Shown here one piece after another: positions 35,101-46,358 of a DNA stretch of 64,000 nt. Location of the stretch: contig CANTFK010000580.1 of assembly GCA_947646735.1 (NCBI GenBank), positions 186,001-250,000 of the forward strand, given 5' to 3'. The position numbers and the translations under genes are program-made. Under the pieces are notes generated by a model. That model saw only the letters and a list, made by a program, of their open reading frames with translations. It was not told where the DNA came from and ran no database searches. Every line of letters starts with the position of its first letter. Within the stretch, counting starts at the first letter, position 1. This DNA comes from Peronospora farinosa (Eukaryota > Oomycota > Peronosporomycetes > Peronosporales > Peronosporaceae).

Positions 35101-38100
35101 GCGTACTTCACAGTCAAGGTGATAGCCCAACGAATTCCTTCATCGAACACGACCGGGATAGGAGCTTCTGCGACAGCAGCTTCAAGTCACGACAATGCGG
35201 TCCGCACAATGCAAGCATCTGCGTACTCCAACCAGACGCTGTGGCTGTTCCGCAAACAAATCGAGAAGTTAGTAAATCATCCTATGCAGCAGACGAAGAT
35301 TCTTTCGTCTGGGTCGGCGATCACAGGAGATCAAAAAACGCTTGCTGACTTGCAGATCACGGAGTCGAGTGAAGTGCGCGTACTGATGTTCAACTCGATT
35401 GTGCACCGTTCAAGTCTCAGTGTGATGGACCAGGATCCCTTAATGATTTCGACGGGCAAGGGGTCGCCTTCTTCTTGTGTGGCTTCCTCGTCCAAGCACC
35501 ACCCTGGTTTAGTGATTGCTAGTGATACTTCTTATTTTGAAGTACTTTTTCGTGTGCTTGACATTGTGGAGGGACATTCTGTCCACGAGTTGCTTTGGGC
35601 TTTTTTAAAGCAAATCCCCACTAGTGAGGAGCTGTTGAACCGTGTTTCCAACATTGGTACGGCTGCGACGAGCGATGGAGATGTGAATATGAGCTTCCCG
35701 TCAGATCAGCCCGCTAACGAAGGAACCAAACCTGATTGGTCATCTTTGGTGAAAGGAATATCGTCCCATCAGGCTATATACACTCTCCAAATTATGGATG
35801 CGCTGCTACTACCTTCGGACGTCGCTAAGATCCCGTTTGCTCAGACGTATCTCCAGCGCTTCATTTCTGGAGGTGGATTTCACGAAGTGTTATCTTATTT
35901 TATAGGTGCAAACTTCCACGAGAGCTCCTTTAATGAAGGTGCTGCAGTGGCTCTTCGTATCCTGAAGTTTTGCCTGTTCGATTCGGGCCATGACAATGGA
36001 CTATATTCGGCGACTGTGAACGGAGAACCTCCGGATGATGTGCTTTATGGTAAGGGCTCGGTGACTACTGACCATGACAAGGGCGTCGATGCGGAAACGC
36101 CTAGGACGAAAATCGTTGTGGAGCAGAGTCGATATGATCAGTTGGTACTGAAGATCGCGGAGCTCGTGGGGTCTGAGTACGCGCGAGTCGAGGAGAAAGC
36201 TCCTGCTGACAAGACTGCGTACCGCATTTTTATTGATGCGGTGAAGACCGTAGAGTCGATTGTGTCCATTGCTCATGATGCAGCAGCCAAGTACATCAAG
36301 GCGCTAGAGCCACGTGCTATCGTTGCCAATATTTTCATGAAGTTCGAGTCAGACCAAGTCCGGGAACAGTGGCTCTCATCACTGGAATCCGTATGTAAGG
36401 CGTCCGATGCAGCAGCTGAAGTGGTATTTGAGGAATGCATCCAGTCCGTCGATCGTATCGAGAGCGTGACAGCACCGTGCGATCAGTACACACGCATGAT
36501 TTGCGCTTTGGCGCGTCTTGAAGGCGGCAATTCATCTTCGTATTGCCAAAAGCTTGCCCAGGCTGTGGTAGCAAAATTACGTCGCGGCTTTTCAAGCAAG
36601 TTCCTAGCCTGCAATGAGCGGTCAGGCGAAGTACTAATCGGGTTTTTGGAGTTTTTACGCGAAGTGCTGGTGGTACACGCTGATGTGCGAGCTGAAATTG
36701 CCTGCGAAATTGTAGACGTCGTCTACGATGAATGTTTGTTCACTTTACCTTCTGAAGATAGACGTGGCTGCCCGCTGTGCTTGTCGTTGGAGACGAGACG
36801 TCCTGCGTTTAAGCTGCTAGCGAGCGCAATTTCCTCGGACGCCAGTATCTTGCATGACTTGCGTGGCCGCCTTATCAGACTGTTTACACGAAGTGATGCT
36901 TTGCGATTTAAGTGGGGTCAGGAGAACAACATTGAAACACGTGGCAACGGCGAACACGTCGGACTAAAAAATCAAGGCTGCTCGTGCTATATGAATTCCT
37001 TCTTGCAGCAGTTGTTCATGCATCCCACACTGCGCCAAGGACTATTGGGTGCCAAGGTGGACCTCCGCCCCACCCCTCAAGAACCCACAAAGGCAGAGGC
37101 AGAAACCTTTCCAGAACGCTTGGTAGGCTGCCGTGTGGCGCTGGAATGTCTTGGGGGCCGTGTATACGAAGCACATGTTGTGGGATACGACGAAATGTCT
37201 GGCCAGCACACGATGCGATATGAAAATGGAGGCGAGGCAAGTTTCGTGTTGGCAGAGGGGCGACCAGGAAACGAAAATGGCCGTTATGTGATTTTGCAGC
37301 CGGAGTTGACGGGCACTGACGCGACGTTGGAAGTTCTTCGTCAGCTTCAGCGCACATTTTGCTACTTGCGTGACAGTGAAATGCGCTATTTCAATCCGAA
37401 GGCATTTGTTGACTCATGCACATGCCTAAACCTGGAGTTTTCGGTCTACCAGCAGAATGACGCGACCGAATTTTGTGACAAACTGTTGGATCGATTAGAG
37501 ACGGGTCTTAAGACGACACCCCAGGGCACGAGATGTCTGCAAGACGTGCTTGGCGGCAAGCTTATATCTCAAAAGCTTCCGAAAGATTGTGGACACCGAT
37601 ACGAACGTGAAGAACCATTTATTCGATTAGAATTGCAGATTCGCGGGAAGGAAAGCATCGAAGAATCGCTCTCAGCTTTCGTTGAAGGGGAGCTCATGGA
37701 CGGCGACAACAAAGTGGAATGTGAGCTTTGTGCTACAAAAAAGGCTGCCGTGCGACGCACGTGCTTTGGATCGCTACCAAACCTGCTAATTCTTCATTTA
37801 AAGCGTTTTGATCTGGACTACACGACGTTCGAGACAGTAAAGTTGAACAATCGCTGTTCATTTCCGATGCGTCTAAGCATGAAACCGTACACAAAGGCAG
37901 GTATCGAAGAGCAGGAAGCTCGCTCTAACTTGCAACAAGAGCGCGAAGAAACGTCGACTGATGAGGACATGGCCTCTGATGACTCAAGCAGCTCGGATGA
38001 GTTCATCACCGACGTTAACAGTGATGCGTCAGTGGTTCCAGCTTCAGCGTCACCGAAGTCAAGTGTCAAACTTGCTGCTTCACCACGAAGCACGACTGGT

Positions 38101-41049
38101 GAAACCAGCGTCGGAGACGATGAGAGGAGAAGCGTCAAGTCGGATCCTAACTACGAATACCGCCTGAAGGGCGTTTTGGTGCACTCTGGTGTAGCTCAAG
38201 GCGGCCACTATTATTCATTTATTTACGACCATATGTCTGAAAAGTGGTTCAAGTATGACGACGAAGACGTGACACCATTTGACCCTGCTAACATTGAGGC
38301 TGAGTGTTTTGGGGGAGTCCAGCGACGCTCATGGCACGGATCAAACAACTCTATGGAGATGGAAGTTTTTAGCAATGCACTTATGCTCTATTACGAGAAA
38401 GTTATCCCCGTCAAACCGGCGCCGGTATTAGTTACTAAGACCGAGACTGAGTCTGGGGCTCCTATGGACATTGTTGTTGCTGCTCCTGATGAAGAACACT
38501 GCGAGTACGAAGCAGAAGTTTGGAAGTCTAATGAGGTATTCCTGCAAAACTCGTACCTGTTTGATGTGGAATTTCACGAGTTTCTGCGCGAGATGGTGCA
38601 GTCCCAGTACATTAAAGCCACCCAAGTCCCAGCCACGGAAGAGAATGTACTAATGACTTTGCCACCTGCGCCGCAGCCATGCGATGGTGTGGTTCCGCCG
38701 GCTACACTGGTAGCACCAGCTGTCCCATCAGCACGAGCCGACGACGAAATCCAAATGACACTAATGGAAATCGGAGCTGAGTTCGTTCTGAGTGTGCTAT
38801 TGCATTCACGTGAAAAACACGGAATTGCGCGATGGATTACTGTGCTTGCATCCAAGTTCACGCGGTCCAAAACTATCTGTGTACGCTTTTTCTCGGCGCT
38901 ATCGGCGTCAAAGCGAGTTTCGTGGTTGCGTGGATTGCTATTCGAGTGCCCAGACTCGATTGCGCGCCAGTCGTTTGTGCACCTAGTATCTCGAGCACTT
39001 ACGGCGTACGAGGCTCACATGAAGGAGGAGCAAGCTGCGCTGGATGAAGCGAGTGCTGAAGCAGCGGCAGCTGCTGATACAGCAGTCATTCGTGCGTTTG
39101 TGGAGGCTATCTCTTCGTTTCTGGATCAGACATCCGTGATGCAGCAGTCCCATTTGGAGGAGTGTTTTCTGCTCATACGTAACATTGCTGAAATCAGTGT
39201 CACGGCGCGTACTCAATTGCAACAGGTTGAGATGATTGCACGCTTAATCAACTTCTTCCTATGCGAGCGGGGCCCGAGTGCGTTGAAAGATGCATTTCCA
39301 TCCTCGAAGTTGCAACCGACGGCTTCACGGTATGCGTCGCCGGACTACCAGTATCTGCTTGAGGCTGTTATTGCAGTGTTAGGACTACCTAGGCGTACAA
39401 CGGAACCTTTGCTCACGGAGAGTAGCACGCAGTATCCGCACCGCACCATTCTGTCAGAGAAAGCCGAGCACGCGCTGACAGAAATTTTTGAGGACTACCA
39501 GAAACCGGGAGGCGCGGACGAAAACCCAGGCTTGGGTCTTGAAGAGCTCAAAAAGTACTTCTCCGTATCACTCAGCAGTGCTGTGAACAGCCCAGCTGTT
39601 GAACAGCAGGCTCGGAGTATGCTAGCGAAATACGGTACGCCAACCGATGTCACAGCAAAGGACGATGTTGGAGTAAGTGCTTCACGCGTTGAGCTTGATG
39701 GGTTCATGCTGTTCTATACGGACGTGGCAGCATCATCGACAAAGTCAGTGCTACAGGATCTTCGTGCTTTCGGCTTCAGTGAAGATCTCCGGCGTCATTC
39801 ATCGAGCGAGGATTTACCCACTGGGACTCAAGTTCTTGAGAGTTTGAGTGCCCTGAGTCGCGGAGCGTTGCTAAACGATGTCTTCTTTGACTCGGCTCTC
39901 GAGGAAGAGGCAGAAAGCACATCGGAGCTGCTGCTACGGTTAAGTTTGGGAGATAAGGACACATCTAAGCGCCTGTTGCGTGCTCTTCTGCACTGCCTCC
40001 AGAGCACCGAGACGGGATGGAAGGGGCAACCCGTTGTCGACGCTTGCGCGCTAGCGGTGCAGCGTGTGCTGGGCTATGAATGTGCATACCAGAGAGAACT
40101 CGTGGAGCTGGCGCTGGCTCACAGCGAATATGGCTTGCTTAGTTCCGCGCGAAGCCGCGAGAATTCACGCTCACGATATGCAAATACCACGCATGTTCCG
40201 CTTTTCGTGTACCGGCAACTGGTTCTAGTGCTGGAGCTGCGTGCACGTGTGCCTGCCGTGCGTGCTTGGTTAGATGAGCATCGGAGCGAGTGGGAGTGGT
40301 TATACGAGTGGCTACGTCTCGAGTCGCTTCAACCTACCCTGGGTGGACGTTTGCCGTCACTGAGACGCGAGCTAGCGAAACAGGAAATGCTGTGGCGGGT
40401 GAGCGAAGCATTGAGCATCCCATACCAGGAGGAACAGCGGCGATATGTGGTAGAGGGCGCCGGATATGCCCCCGTCAATGGTGTGTACGTTAGCACATCT
40501 CACATCCACGATAACTGCTTGACGTACGTTTGCGCGAAGAGCGACATTGAGTACACGCTTTTTCGATGCTGCATGCCTAGCAAGGCACGACGCTGGTACA
40601 TTTCGTACTCTCCGAACAAGAACCTGCTCGGCACGATGTCGGATGAAGACTTTTACTTTGTACAGTCGCACATTGATGACGAGTCTCCGCCAGTAGATGG
40701 CTGGAAGGTGTGGGTCAAGAACGAAAAGGCTAAGCCTCCCGTTCCAACGGTTCGTCTTTATAGCTCTACAGTTGCCGCACTAGATGGCGAAGGAGACGCT
40801 GCAGATGCATCTGACTCGGTCGATGGTTACGTGGCGGCTAGATGTGGTTTCCCCCAGCACGAGGAGGGACCGAGTGCTCCGATCGCGCCGTCAAGTGACA
40901 TGGTCGTAGAGACTGTGGATGTGGACGCGGACGTCGAGACGGTGGAGTACGACGACAGTGAGGACGAGATTCGTGATAGCAACGAGCGTTTTCGAGCGGT
41001 GCATTTGGATACACAGGAAGACGGCAGTGGAACGGATGACTTCATGTAA
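32151..41049 (+). CDS. Giant USP-type ubiquitin carboxyl-terminal hydrolase (USP9X/USP24/USP34-like)
   Basis: Two exons fit: 32151-32419 and 32517-41049 (97-bp intron, GTACGT...CTCAG), for 2,933 residues. The start at MDRAPAQDKDSQ follows a low-complexity leader. The first 1,550 residues are helical, as in the large USP9X/24/34 group. The catalytic domain spans about 1570-2085: Cys box GLKNQGCSCYMNSFLQQL (Cys about 1580), a CELCATKKAAVRR zinc-finger-like knuckle, FGSLPNLLILHLKRFDLD, and His box LVHSGVAQGGHYYSF (His about 1987), ending LMLYYEKV. A Tudor/SH3-like insert (RLVGCRVALECLGGRVYEAH) sits inside the fingers near 1624. Two related domains of about 90 residues flank the protein: AAINGVYILKANSNSATYVF (about 317) and APVNGVYVSTSHIHDNCLTY (about 2733). 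The C-terminus is acidic. It removes ubiquitin; substrates are unknown. Confidence 0.93.
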
Positions 41050-41496
41050 GTAAGCAAACTCAAATGAGAGTAACATTATGTAGCCTTTTGCCTTTATCCC
41101 GACCGCACAATTGGGCCGGTGGGATCTCTTGGCAGGATGTGAGTGAAGAAGCTGTTGGTGAAGATTGATAATGAAGAATTGACATTGAAACTCTGCACAA
41201 GATGATGGGACGGACGTCTTGGAGCACATTTGTCCAAGTCGAAACTATTTGTATCTACTTTCTGGAATCGACCTGCAGCATCATTAGCAAATACCATGAA
41301 TACGTCCTTCCTTATCCATGAACGAAGGACCATTGACTGGGACAAAGGTTGATTGATTGACTCCATGCAGATCACGGGCAAATATTGCTAAAAAAATGTC
41401 AATGATAGGTCATGATGGTGAGTGGAGCTCACGTAGAAAAGTTCATTGAATGTAGTCACCATTCGTCGTGTTTCTGCTCCATGCTCTTTGACACTA
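41050..41496. other. Intergenic region after the USP gene
   Basis: No supported coding sequence. It probably holds the 3' UTR and terminator of the USP gene. Confidence 0.5.
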
Positions 41497-42168
41497 ATGG
41501 GGGGAGACAAGTCTATCGGGCAGACAGGTACGAAGCCTTTTCAAGACAAGAAAGGAGGAGACATAGCCGTCTTCTCAATCCTACTGCCTTTGAAACGACT
41601 ACCCGAGCCACATTCGAAAGCTTGGGTAGTGCATCCTTTGTGATATTGATTGGACTGGGGCACAGCAATAGTAGAAACGACCATGGCGGCAAAACCACGC
41701 TTGCGACCGCATGACATCATCCCGAGATATCATCTGCATTGTCTACAACAAAGGAGGCAGAGCTTGTCGAAAAATCTGAGCGTTCGCATCATCATTTGTG
41801 CGGCTCAATTTCGAGGATCGGGACCAGTCACTGGCGCTCAACGCGTGCGTAGCAAAATTTCAAAAAAGCACGTCTGTTAAGCACGGGCTTTGACGATCAT
41901 CGTTCCGGCATTCATCGGATGTGCGCGCTCTGCACATCCGGAGCCGACAGAGTTCAGGTTCTGGAGCGGTGCAACACTGGACAAAACCTTGATTCAGCTG
42001 TCAGCTCCGTGGGTTGGACGATGTTTCAATTTTTTCAGCGTAGTATTGCTGGGATACGATATCGCTCTACATGCCCATGCAAAGCCACTTGTTGCATCTG
42101 TCGCTCGTCTTTGGCTCGGTCGTGACGACATAGTTCCGTTGACCATAGAGGTGCACGACGAGATTTAG
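41497..42168 (+). pseudogene. Possible relic of a CCT/TCP-1 chaperonin subunit
   Basis: The frame from 41497 reads GTKPFQDKKGGDI, much like the N-terminus of CCT-delta proteins before their conserved DIRLSN stretch. Further on, in shifting frames, there are weak echoes of the expected order: TRATFESLG near 41606 where TSLGP would stand, and GHSNSRNDHGGKTTLATA near 41660 where a TNDGATIL-type motif would stand. No frame stays open, so if the match is real this is a decayed fragment. The evidence is by eye only, and chance similarity is possible. Confidence 0.3.
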
Positions 42169-42580
42169 CCAAGTCGGCTATAGTTGTACCCTTGTGTTAA
42201 AAGCAATGGGACGAACATCCAGTCTTTGACGACAGCGAAAAAAACGGCTGCACCTCGAGTGATGGAGCTCCAGTGCTCCGAGCCGACACCAACAAATTTA
42301 TAACAGCACAACGCAATTTGCTGTCAACGTCACAGCTCAGTCACAAGAACCACTTCTCCTGAAGTTACAAGACAGCTCAAAGCTCACCCACCACCTCAGT
42401 GAATCAAAGATATCTCCTACAAAGAGCGACCGACTTTCGTTTGCGACTTGACCTCACTGCCTGCACCAACACTTCATTGTTTCAGCCTCCACTCCACATA
42501 TCAGCAACCAACCAAGCTTCAGCTTGTGTCCTACGTAGCAGTATTTACCTGTCAACCCTTTAGATTGAGGCGAGACCGAC
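42169..42580. other. Intergenic / leader region before the zinc-finger gene
   Basis: No open frame of note. The last 200 bp are pyrimidine- and CA-rich (CACAAGAACCACTTCTCCTG and similar), as expected for a promoter and 5' UTR of the small gene that follows. Confidence 0.45.
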
Positions 42581-42925
42581 ATGGCTGATCAGATGGATCA
42601 ATTCCCGCAGGTGCCACCACCAGGAACGAGTCCACGAACCAGCAACTCCTGGAGCCGCTGCGACCAAGCTGTGGCCCGTGTCGCCCCCATCGCCACTACT
42701 ATCTGCCAGGTCTGCTCCAAATGCATTGCCAAGGATGAGTGGCAACTTGGTCTCATGTTTATCCACGTCGAAGGCTTAATGCTCATGGAATGGCATCACT
42801 TGCACTGTTTCAAGTCGCTGCAGGGTAGTGGTCTGTCTGATGTCTTTGAAACTGTGCAGATCGAGATGACTCCGGCCCAGAAGAAGGATTTCCAGTTGGC
42901 TTGCCAAAAGGCAGCACTCTCATAA
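42581..42925 (+). CDS. Small protein with a single PARP-type zinc finger
   Basis: A single-exon protein of 114 residues. After a Pro/Ser-rich N-terminus (FPQVPPPGTSPRTSNSW) comes CQVCSKCIAKDEWQLGLMF, then LMEWHHLHCFKSL. The spacing CxxC...HxxCF, with an aromatic residue before the His, matches the PARP-type zinc finger that recognises DNA breaks. The rest is short and charged (MTPAQKKDFQLACQKAALS). No PARP catalytic domain, BRCT or second finger is present, so it is a stand-alone finger, as known for some small eukaryotic proteins and for finger domains of DNA ligase III and aprataxin-like factors. DNA binding is inferred from the fold. Confidence 0.72.
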   Translation: MADQMDQFPQVPPPGTSPRTSNSWSRCDQAVARVAPIATTICQVCSKCIAKDEWQLGLMFIHVEGLMLMEWHHLHCFKSLQGSGLSDVFETVQIEMTPAQKKDFQLACQKAALS

Positions 42926-43769
42926 CCAGCACGTCTCGTTGCTCACTTGAGCTCCTCAATGTCGAGTGTCGTCAAAGTATCAAAGTAGAAGCACGTACTC
43001 GTTAAGAGCAGAGTAGTTGGACGGCTTGAGTGAGGCAGGAATACGGAGAAAGTTGCCCACCACCTCCATGGATAGAAGAAACAACCAGTACTAGATCAAA
43101 TCAACGTATCGGGAATGACAGTATGATCGATGTGCTTGCTACTTGTCAAAAGGTTTGATGCATGTTTTGCATGGATGCAGCTGAACGACCACCACGTCAC
43201 TCCTCTTGAAACAATCTCAAAGCAATTCGAGAGAGATTCAATGGCAACAGCTCCATCTCTGTCTACACTATAGGGTCCTTCCAGCTGATCCGACGCAGTC
43301 ACAAAGTACGCGTCCAAGCCATTAGGCTTTTCGATCCGTTCACGCGTGAATGTGGGGCATGAACGCTGTTGCTCGCAACTTACCGTGTATCTTCTGCGCA
43401 TGAGCCATTCCTTCATGATAATTGCTATGTACCTTGCAATGCGTGACTATGTCTGCTCAGGTGCAACTTTTTCTGAGCTTTACACGCCACGTCTGTGCTA
43501 GTTTCTGCAGATGTACTTCACGAGAGACACGTGATCGTGTCATTCATTATTCGAGTGATTTGTAGGAATCATACCCGTTTGCTTACGTGGAATTTACTAG
43601 GAAGGCACGCAAAGCATTTCATCAACGAAGGTCTCACAATTGAACAAGAGAGATGTACTTACTTACTTGTAACTCCTGTTTGACAACTTTTGAATTATAA
43701 CCGACAAAGCAGCAGCTATTCTTGCTTCATATATTTCCGTTGCATCACACTTGACGTGACAGTGCCAGT
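42926..43769. other. Intergenic region, no supported gene
   Basis: About 840 bp. The longest frame (minus strand, 43096-43416, 106 codons) has no family character, no good promoter context and no splice partner. I see nothing else in it. Confidence 0.45.
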
Positions 43770-44771
43770 CTACTTGACCTCGTTCACCAGTTCCTCCTTT
43801 GCCTCATACGCCTTGATATTTTCCATCGTAGTGCGACCAATGTTGTACAACGCTTCCTTCGTAAAAAACGCTTGGTGACCAGTGATAACCACGTTTGGGA
43901 ACGTAAACAGTCGAGCAAGAGTCTCATCGGCAATGATAGTACCTGAGTGATCTGAGTAGAAATACTCCCCCTCGCCCTCAAACACATCCAGACCGACCGA
44001 ACCAATCTTGCCGCTCTTTAAGCCGTTTACCAACGCCTTCGTGTCAATGAGACCACCACGACTCGTATTGATAATCATAACACCATGCTTCATCTTCAAA
44101 ATGCTGTTTGAATTGATCACATGTTTCGTCGACGAAAGCAGCGGACAATGCAGTGAAATAATGTCCGACCGAGTCCAAATGTCATCCAAACTGACATACT
44201 CGACCCCATAACTAAGAGCTTCGGGACTTTGCTTGACATCATAAGCAAGAACTTTGCAGCCAAAACCTGCAGCAATCCGCACAAAGAGAGCACCAATTTT
44301 TCCCGTCCCGACCACCCCAATGGTTTTTCCATTGAGATCAAAGCCTAATAGACCTTCCAAACGGAAATTCTGCTCCCGTGTCCGATTGTACGAGCGATGA
44401 ATCTTACGATTTAGTGTCATTATCAAAGCTGTCGCATATTCAGCAACAGCATGTGGGGAGTAAGCTGGAACACGAAGAAGTACCATTCCAAGCTCCTTGG
44501 CCGTCGTTAGATCAATCATATCGTAGCCTGCACAACGTAGAAGCATCACTTTTGTCCCACCAGCAGCCAGCACACGTAAAACGGTTTCGTCGGCAATATC
44601 ATTGACAAAAATGCACACGCCTTCATAGCCTTGAGCTAATTTTGCAGCATTGGCATCGAGACGTGAGCTAAAGAACTTTAATTCATGGGTTGGGGTGACA
44701 TTCTCTTCCTTTGCAATGGTTTCCATTGATTCAATTTCATAACTATGAGCTGAGAAGAAGGCGATCTTCAT
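43770..44771 (-). CDS. D-lactate dehydrogenase / D-2-hydroxyacid dehydrogenase
   Basis: A single-exon protein of 333 residues starting MKIAFFSAHSYEIESM; the longer upstream frame lacks family similarity. The NAD-binding loop is KTIGVVGTGKIGALFVRIA. The catalytic trio is present: Arg in IINTSRGGLIDTKALV and its neighbourhood, Glu in GLDVFEGEGEYFYSD, and His in VVITGHQAFFTKEAL. RCAGYDMIDLTTAKELG and VPAYSPHAVAEYATALI are the substrate-side motifs of bacterial-type fermentative D-LDH. It should reduce pyruvate to D-lactate with NADH in the cytosol. The close likeness to bacterial LdhA-type enzymes fits an old horizontal gain, which is inference. Head to head with DUSP12. Confidence 0.92.
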   Translation of the reverse strand: MKIAFFSAHSYEIESMETIAKEENVTPTHELKFFSSRLDANAAKLAQGYEGVCIFVNDIADETVLRVLAAGGTKVMLLRCAGYDMIDLTTAKELGMVLLRVPAYSPHAVAEYATALIMTLNRKIHRSYNRTREQNFRLEGLLGFDLNGKTIGVVGTGKIGALFVRIAAGFGCKVLAYDVKQSPEALSYGVEYVSLDDIWTRSDIISLHCPLLSSTKHVINSNSILKMKHGVMIINTSRGGLIDTKALVNGLKSGKIGSVGLDVFEGEGEYFYSDHSGTIIADETLARLFTFPNVVITGHQAFFTKEALYNIGRTTMENIKAYEAKEELVNEVK

Positions 44772-44998
44772 GAGGAGTAGACCAAGAAGGTTCAGGCTTT
44801 TAGAGAGCAAATTGAAGACTGACCAAGTGGGAGTTCTTCTTCGACGGTTGTGACGAAATAAATAACTTCGACTGAAATAAATAACTTGCGACATATCTTT
44901 TGACAAATAGTGACCCAGTTCTAAAACCACTACTAATTACCAGCTCGATTACTTAAATACATGCAACGCCATTTAACTGTATTTCCCTTTGAAAACAA
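44772..44998. promoter_or_regulatory. Shared promoter region, D-LDH (-) / DUSP12 (+)
   Basis: These 227 bp lie between divergent start codons. A direct repeat ATAAATAACTT occurs at about 44868-44878 and 44878-44888, and a TTTTGACA word follows near 44898. No TATA box is certain. Confidence 0.5.
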
Positions 44999-46222
44999 AT
45001 GCCGCGAGACGAGCTGCCTATGGTTCATCTACTCCTGCAGCGACAGAGGGGCCACCCAGTATTAGAAGGATGTCCAACGGCTGCAGATATTGGAGACTTG
45101 TCTTTGTTTCTTGGGGCAGCAGGCGCTGCGCAAGTGCGTGCTGCTTCATATCAGTCCAGGAAGTGACTGATTTCTGTATTAACGCTTCTCATACTGTACA
45201 GGACGCAACATTTCTAAAAGCAAACAATATTCAAGCAGTTATTGCCGTGGGCACTGGCAATCTGATTGTGAAGGTTTCTAAATATTGCTAGCAAACAATT
45301 ATTGCAATGTTTTTATCAATTTAATTGGCCAGATGTATTGAAATGATTGTTACAGCCATGTGACGTATTGCTGATTGATATCCTCGACATGGAAGACGAA
45401 CTTCTCTTGCCTTATTTTAATAAGTGTATCCACTTTATAAAAAAGCATTTGATGCGTGAGACATCGGTGCTTGTACATTGTGTATACGGTCAGTCACGCA
45501 GTGCTGCTGTCTGTGTCGCTTATCTAATGGCTACACAGGACAAAACACTCCTTGAAGCATATGATGTTGTGCAACAAGCTCGACAATGTATCTCTATAAA
45601 TCCTGGTTTCTTACGACAACTGGAATTGTTTGAGAGAATGGGAAATGATCCGGAGGTTATGGGCAGTACATCTGCTCATGCCGAATTGAGAACAATGATG
45701 GTACGACGACAGCGAATGCAGACAGGAGTAGCAGATATTGTTGCAGTCCCACAACTCACGCGGCCAGGTACATCGATATGCTGCCGAAAATGTAACTACC
45801 TGCTGTGTACGACGAGGAATCAGGTGCAATGGAGCTTATGTTTGAGTTATTGACTCTGTTGTTGGGAGCTGATAAAGGTCGTTAATATGCTGTTGGATGC
45901 AGTTACCACATTTGGCCCCGGGTGAAGCAACCAGCCGAAAATTTTGTGCCGGAATTTTTATTGAACCGATGGTATGGATGATGACTCTGTCTAGCTTCAT
46001 CAGCAATAACAACGGCAAGTTACTCTGTCCGTCATGCAAAGCTAAACTTGGCTCGTGGAATTGGCTCGGTGTCAAGTACGTTGTTCACGGCAATATTCTC
46101 GTGGATTCGTAGGACCGAACGACTTACAAACTCTTGTGCTACAATTCAGATGCAACTGCAAACGTTTCGTCACCCCAGCGTTTCAATTGGTTCCGAGTAG
46201 AACGCAGGAGCGTGCGCTATAG
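44999..46222 (+). CDS. DUSP12: Dual-specificity protein phosphatase 12
   Basis: Five exons join in frame: 44999-45133, 45202-45273, 45356-45823, 45903-46075 and 46150-46222. Introns are 68, 82, 79 and 74 bp, all GT-AG. The product has 306 residues. The phosphatase domain has the general-acid Asp in LLIDILDMEDELLLPYF and the signature loop TSVLVHCVYGQSRSAAV (HCx5R, Cys nucleophile). NPGFLRQLELFERMG ends the domain. The C-terminal Cys-rich zinc-binding module typical of DUSP12/Yvh1 is complete only when the last three exons are spliced: SICCRKCNYLLC, FIEPMVWM, GKLLCPSCKAKLGSWNWLG and CNCKRFVTPAFQL. Yvh1 and DUSP12 act in late 60S ribosome assembly and release of Mrt4. Confidence 0.9.
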
Positions 46223-46358
46223 TTGCGAGACAAAACTGACAATATCCATATCAATCTATATTGAAGGTATATTGGCGTGAGTCTACATGGCAGCAGCGAT
46301 GTTGTTACAGCTGCATCGCTGAGTTGCAATCATCAAAACTTGAGCTGACCTTGAAGCA

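Noticed and set aside
43096..43416. Minus-strand frame of 106 codons between the zinc-finger and D-LDH genes
   Set aside because: No recognisable domain, no splice partner, and no promoter-like context that distinguishes it from background.
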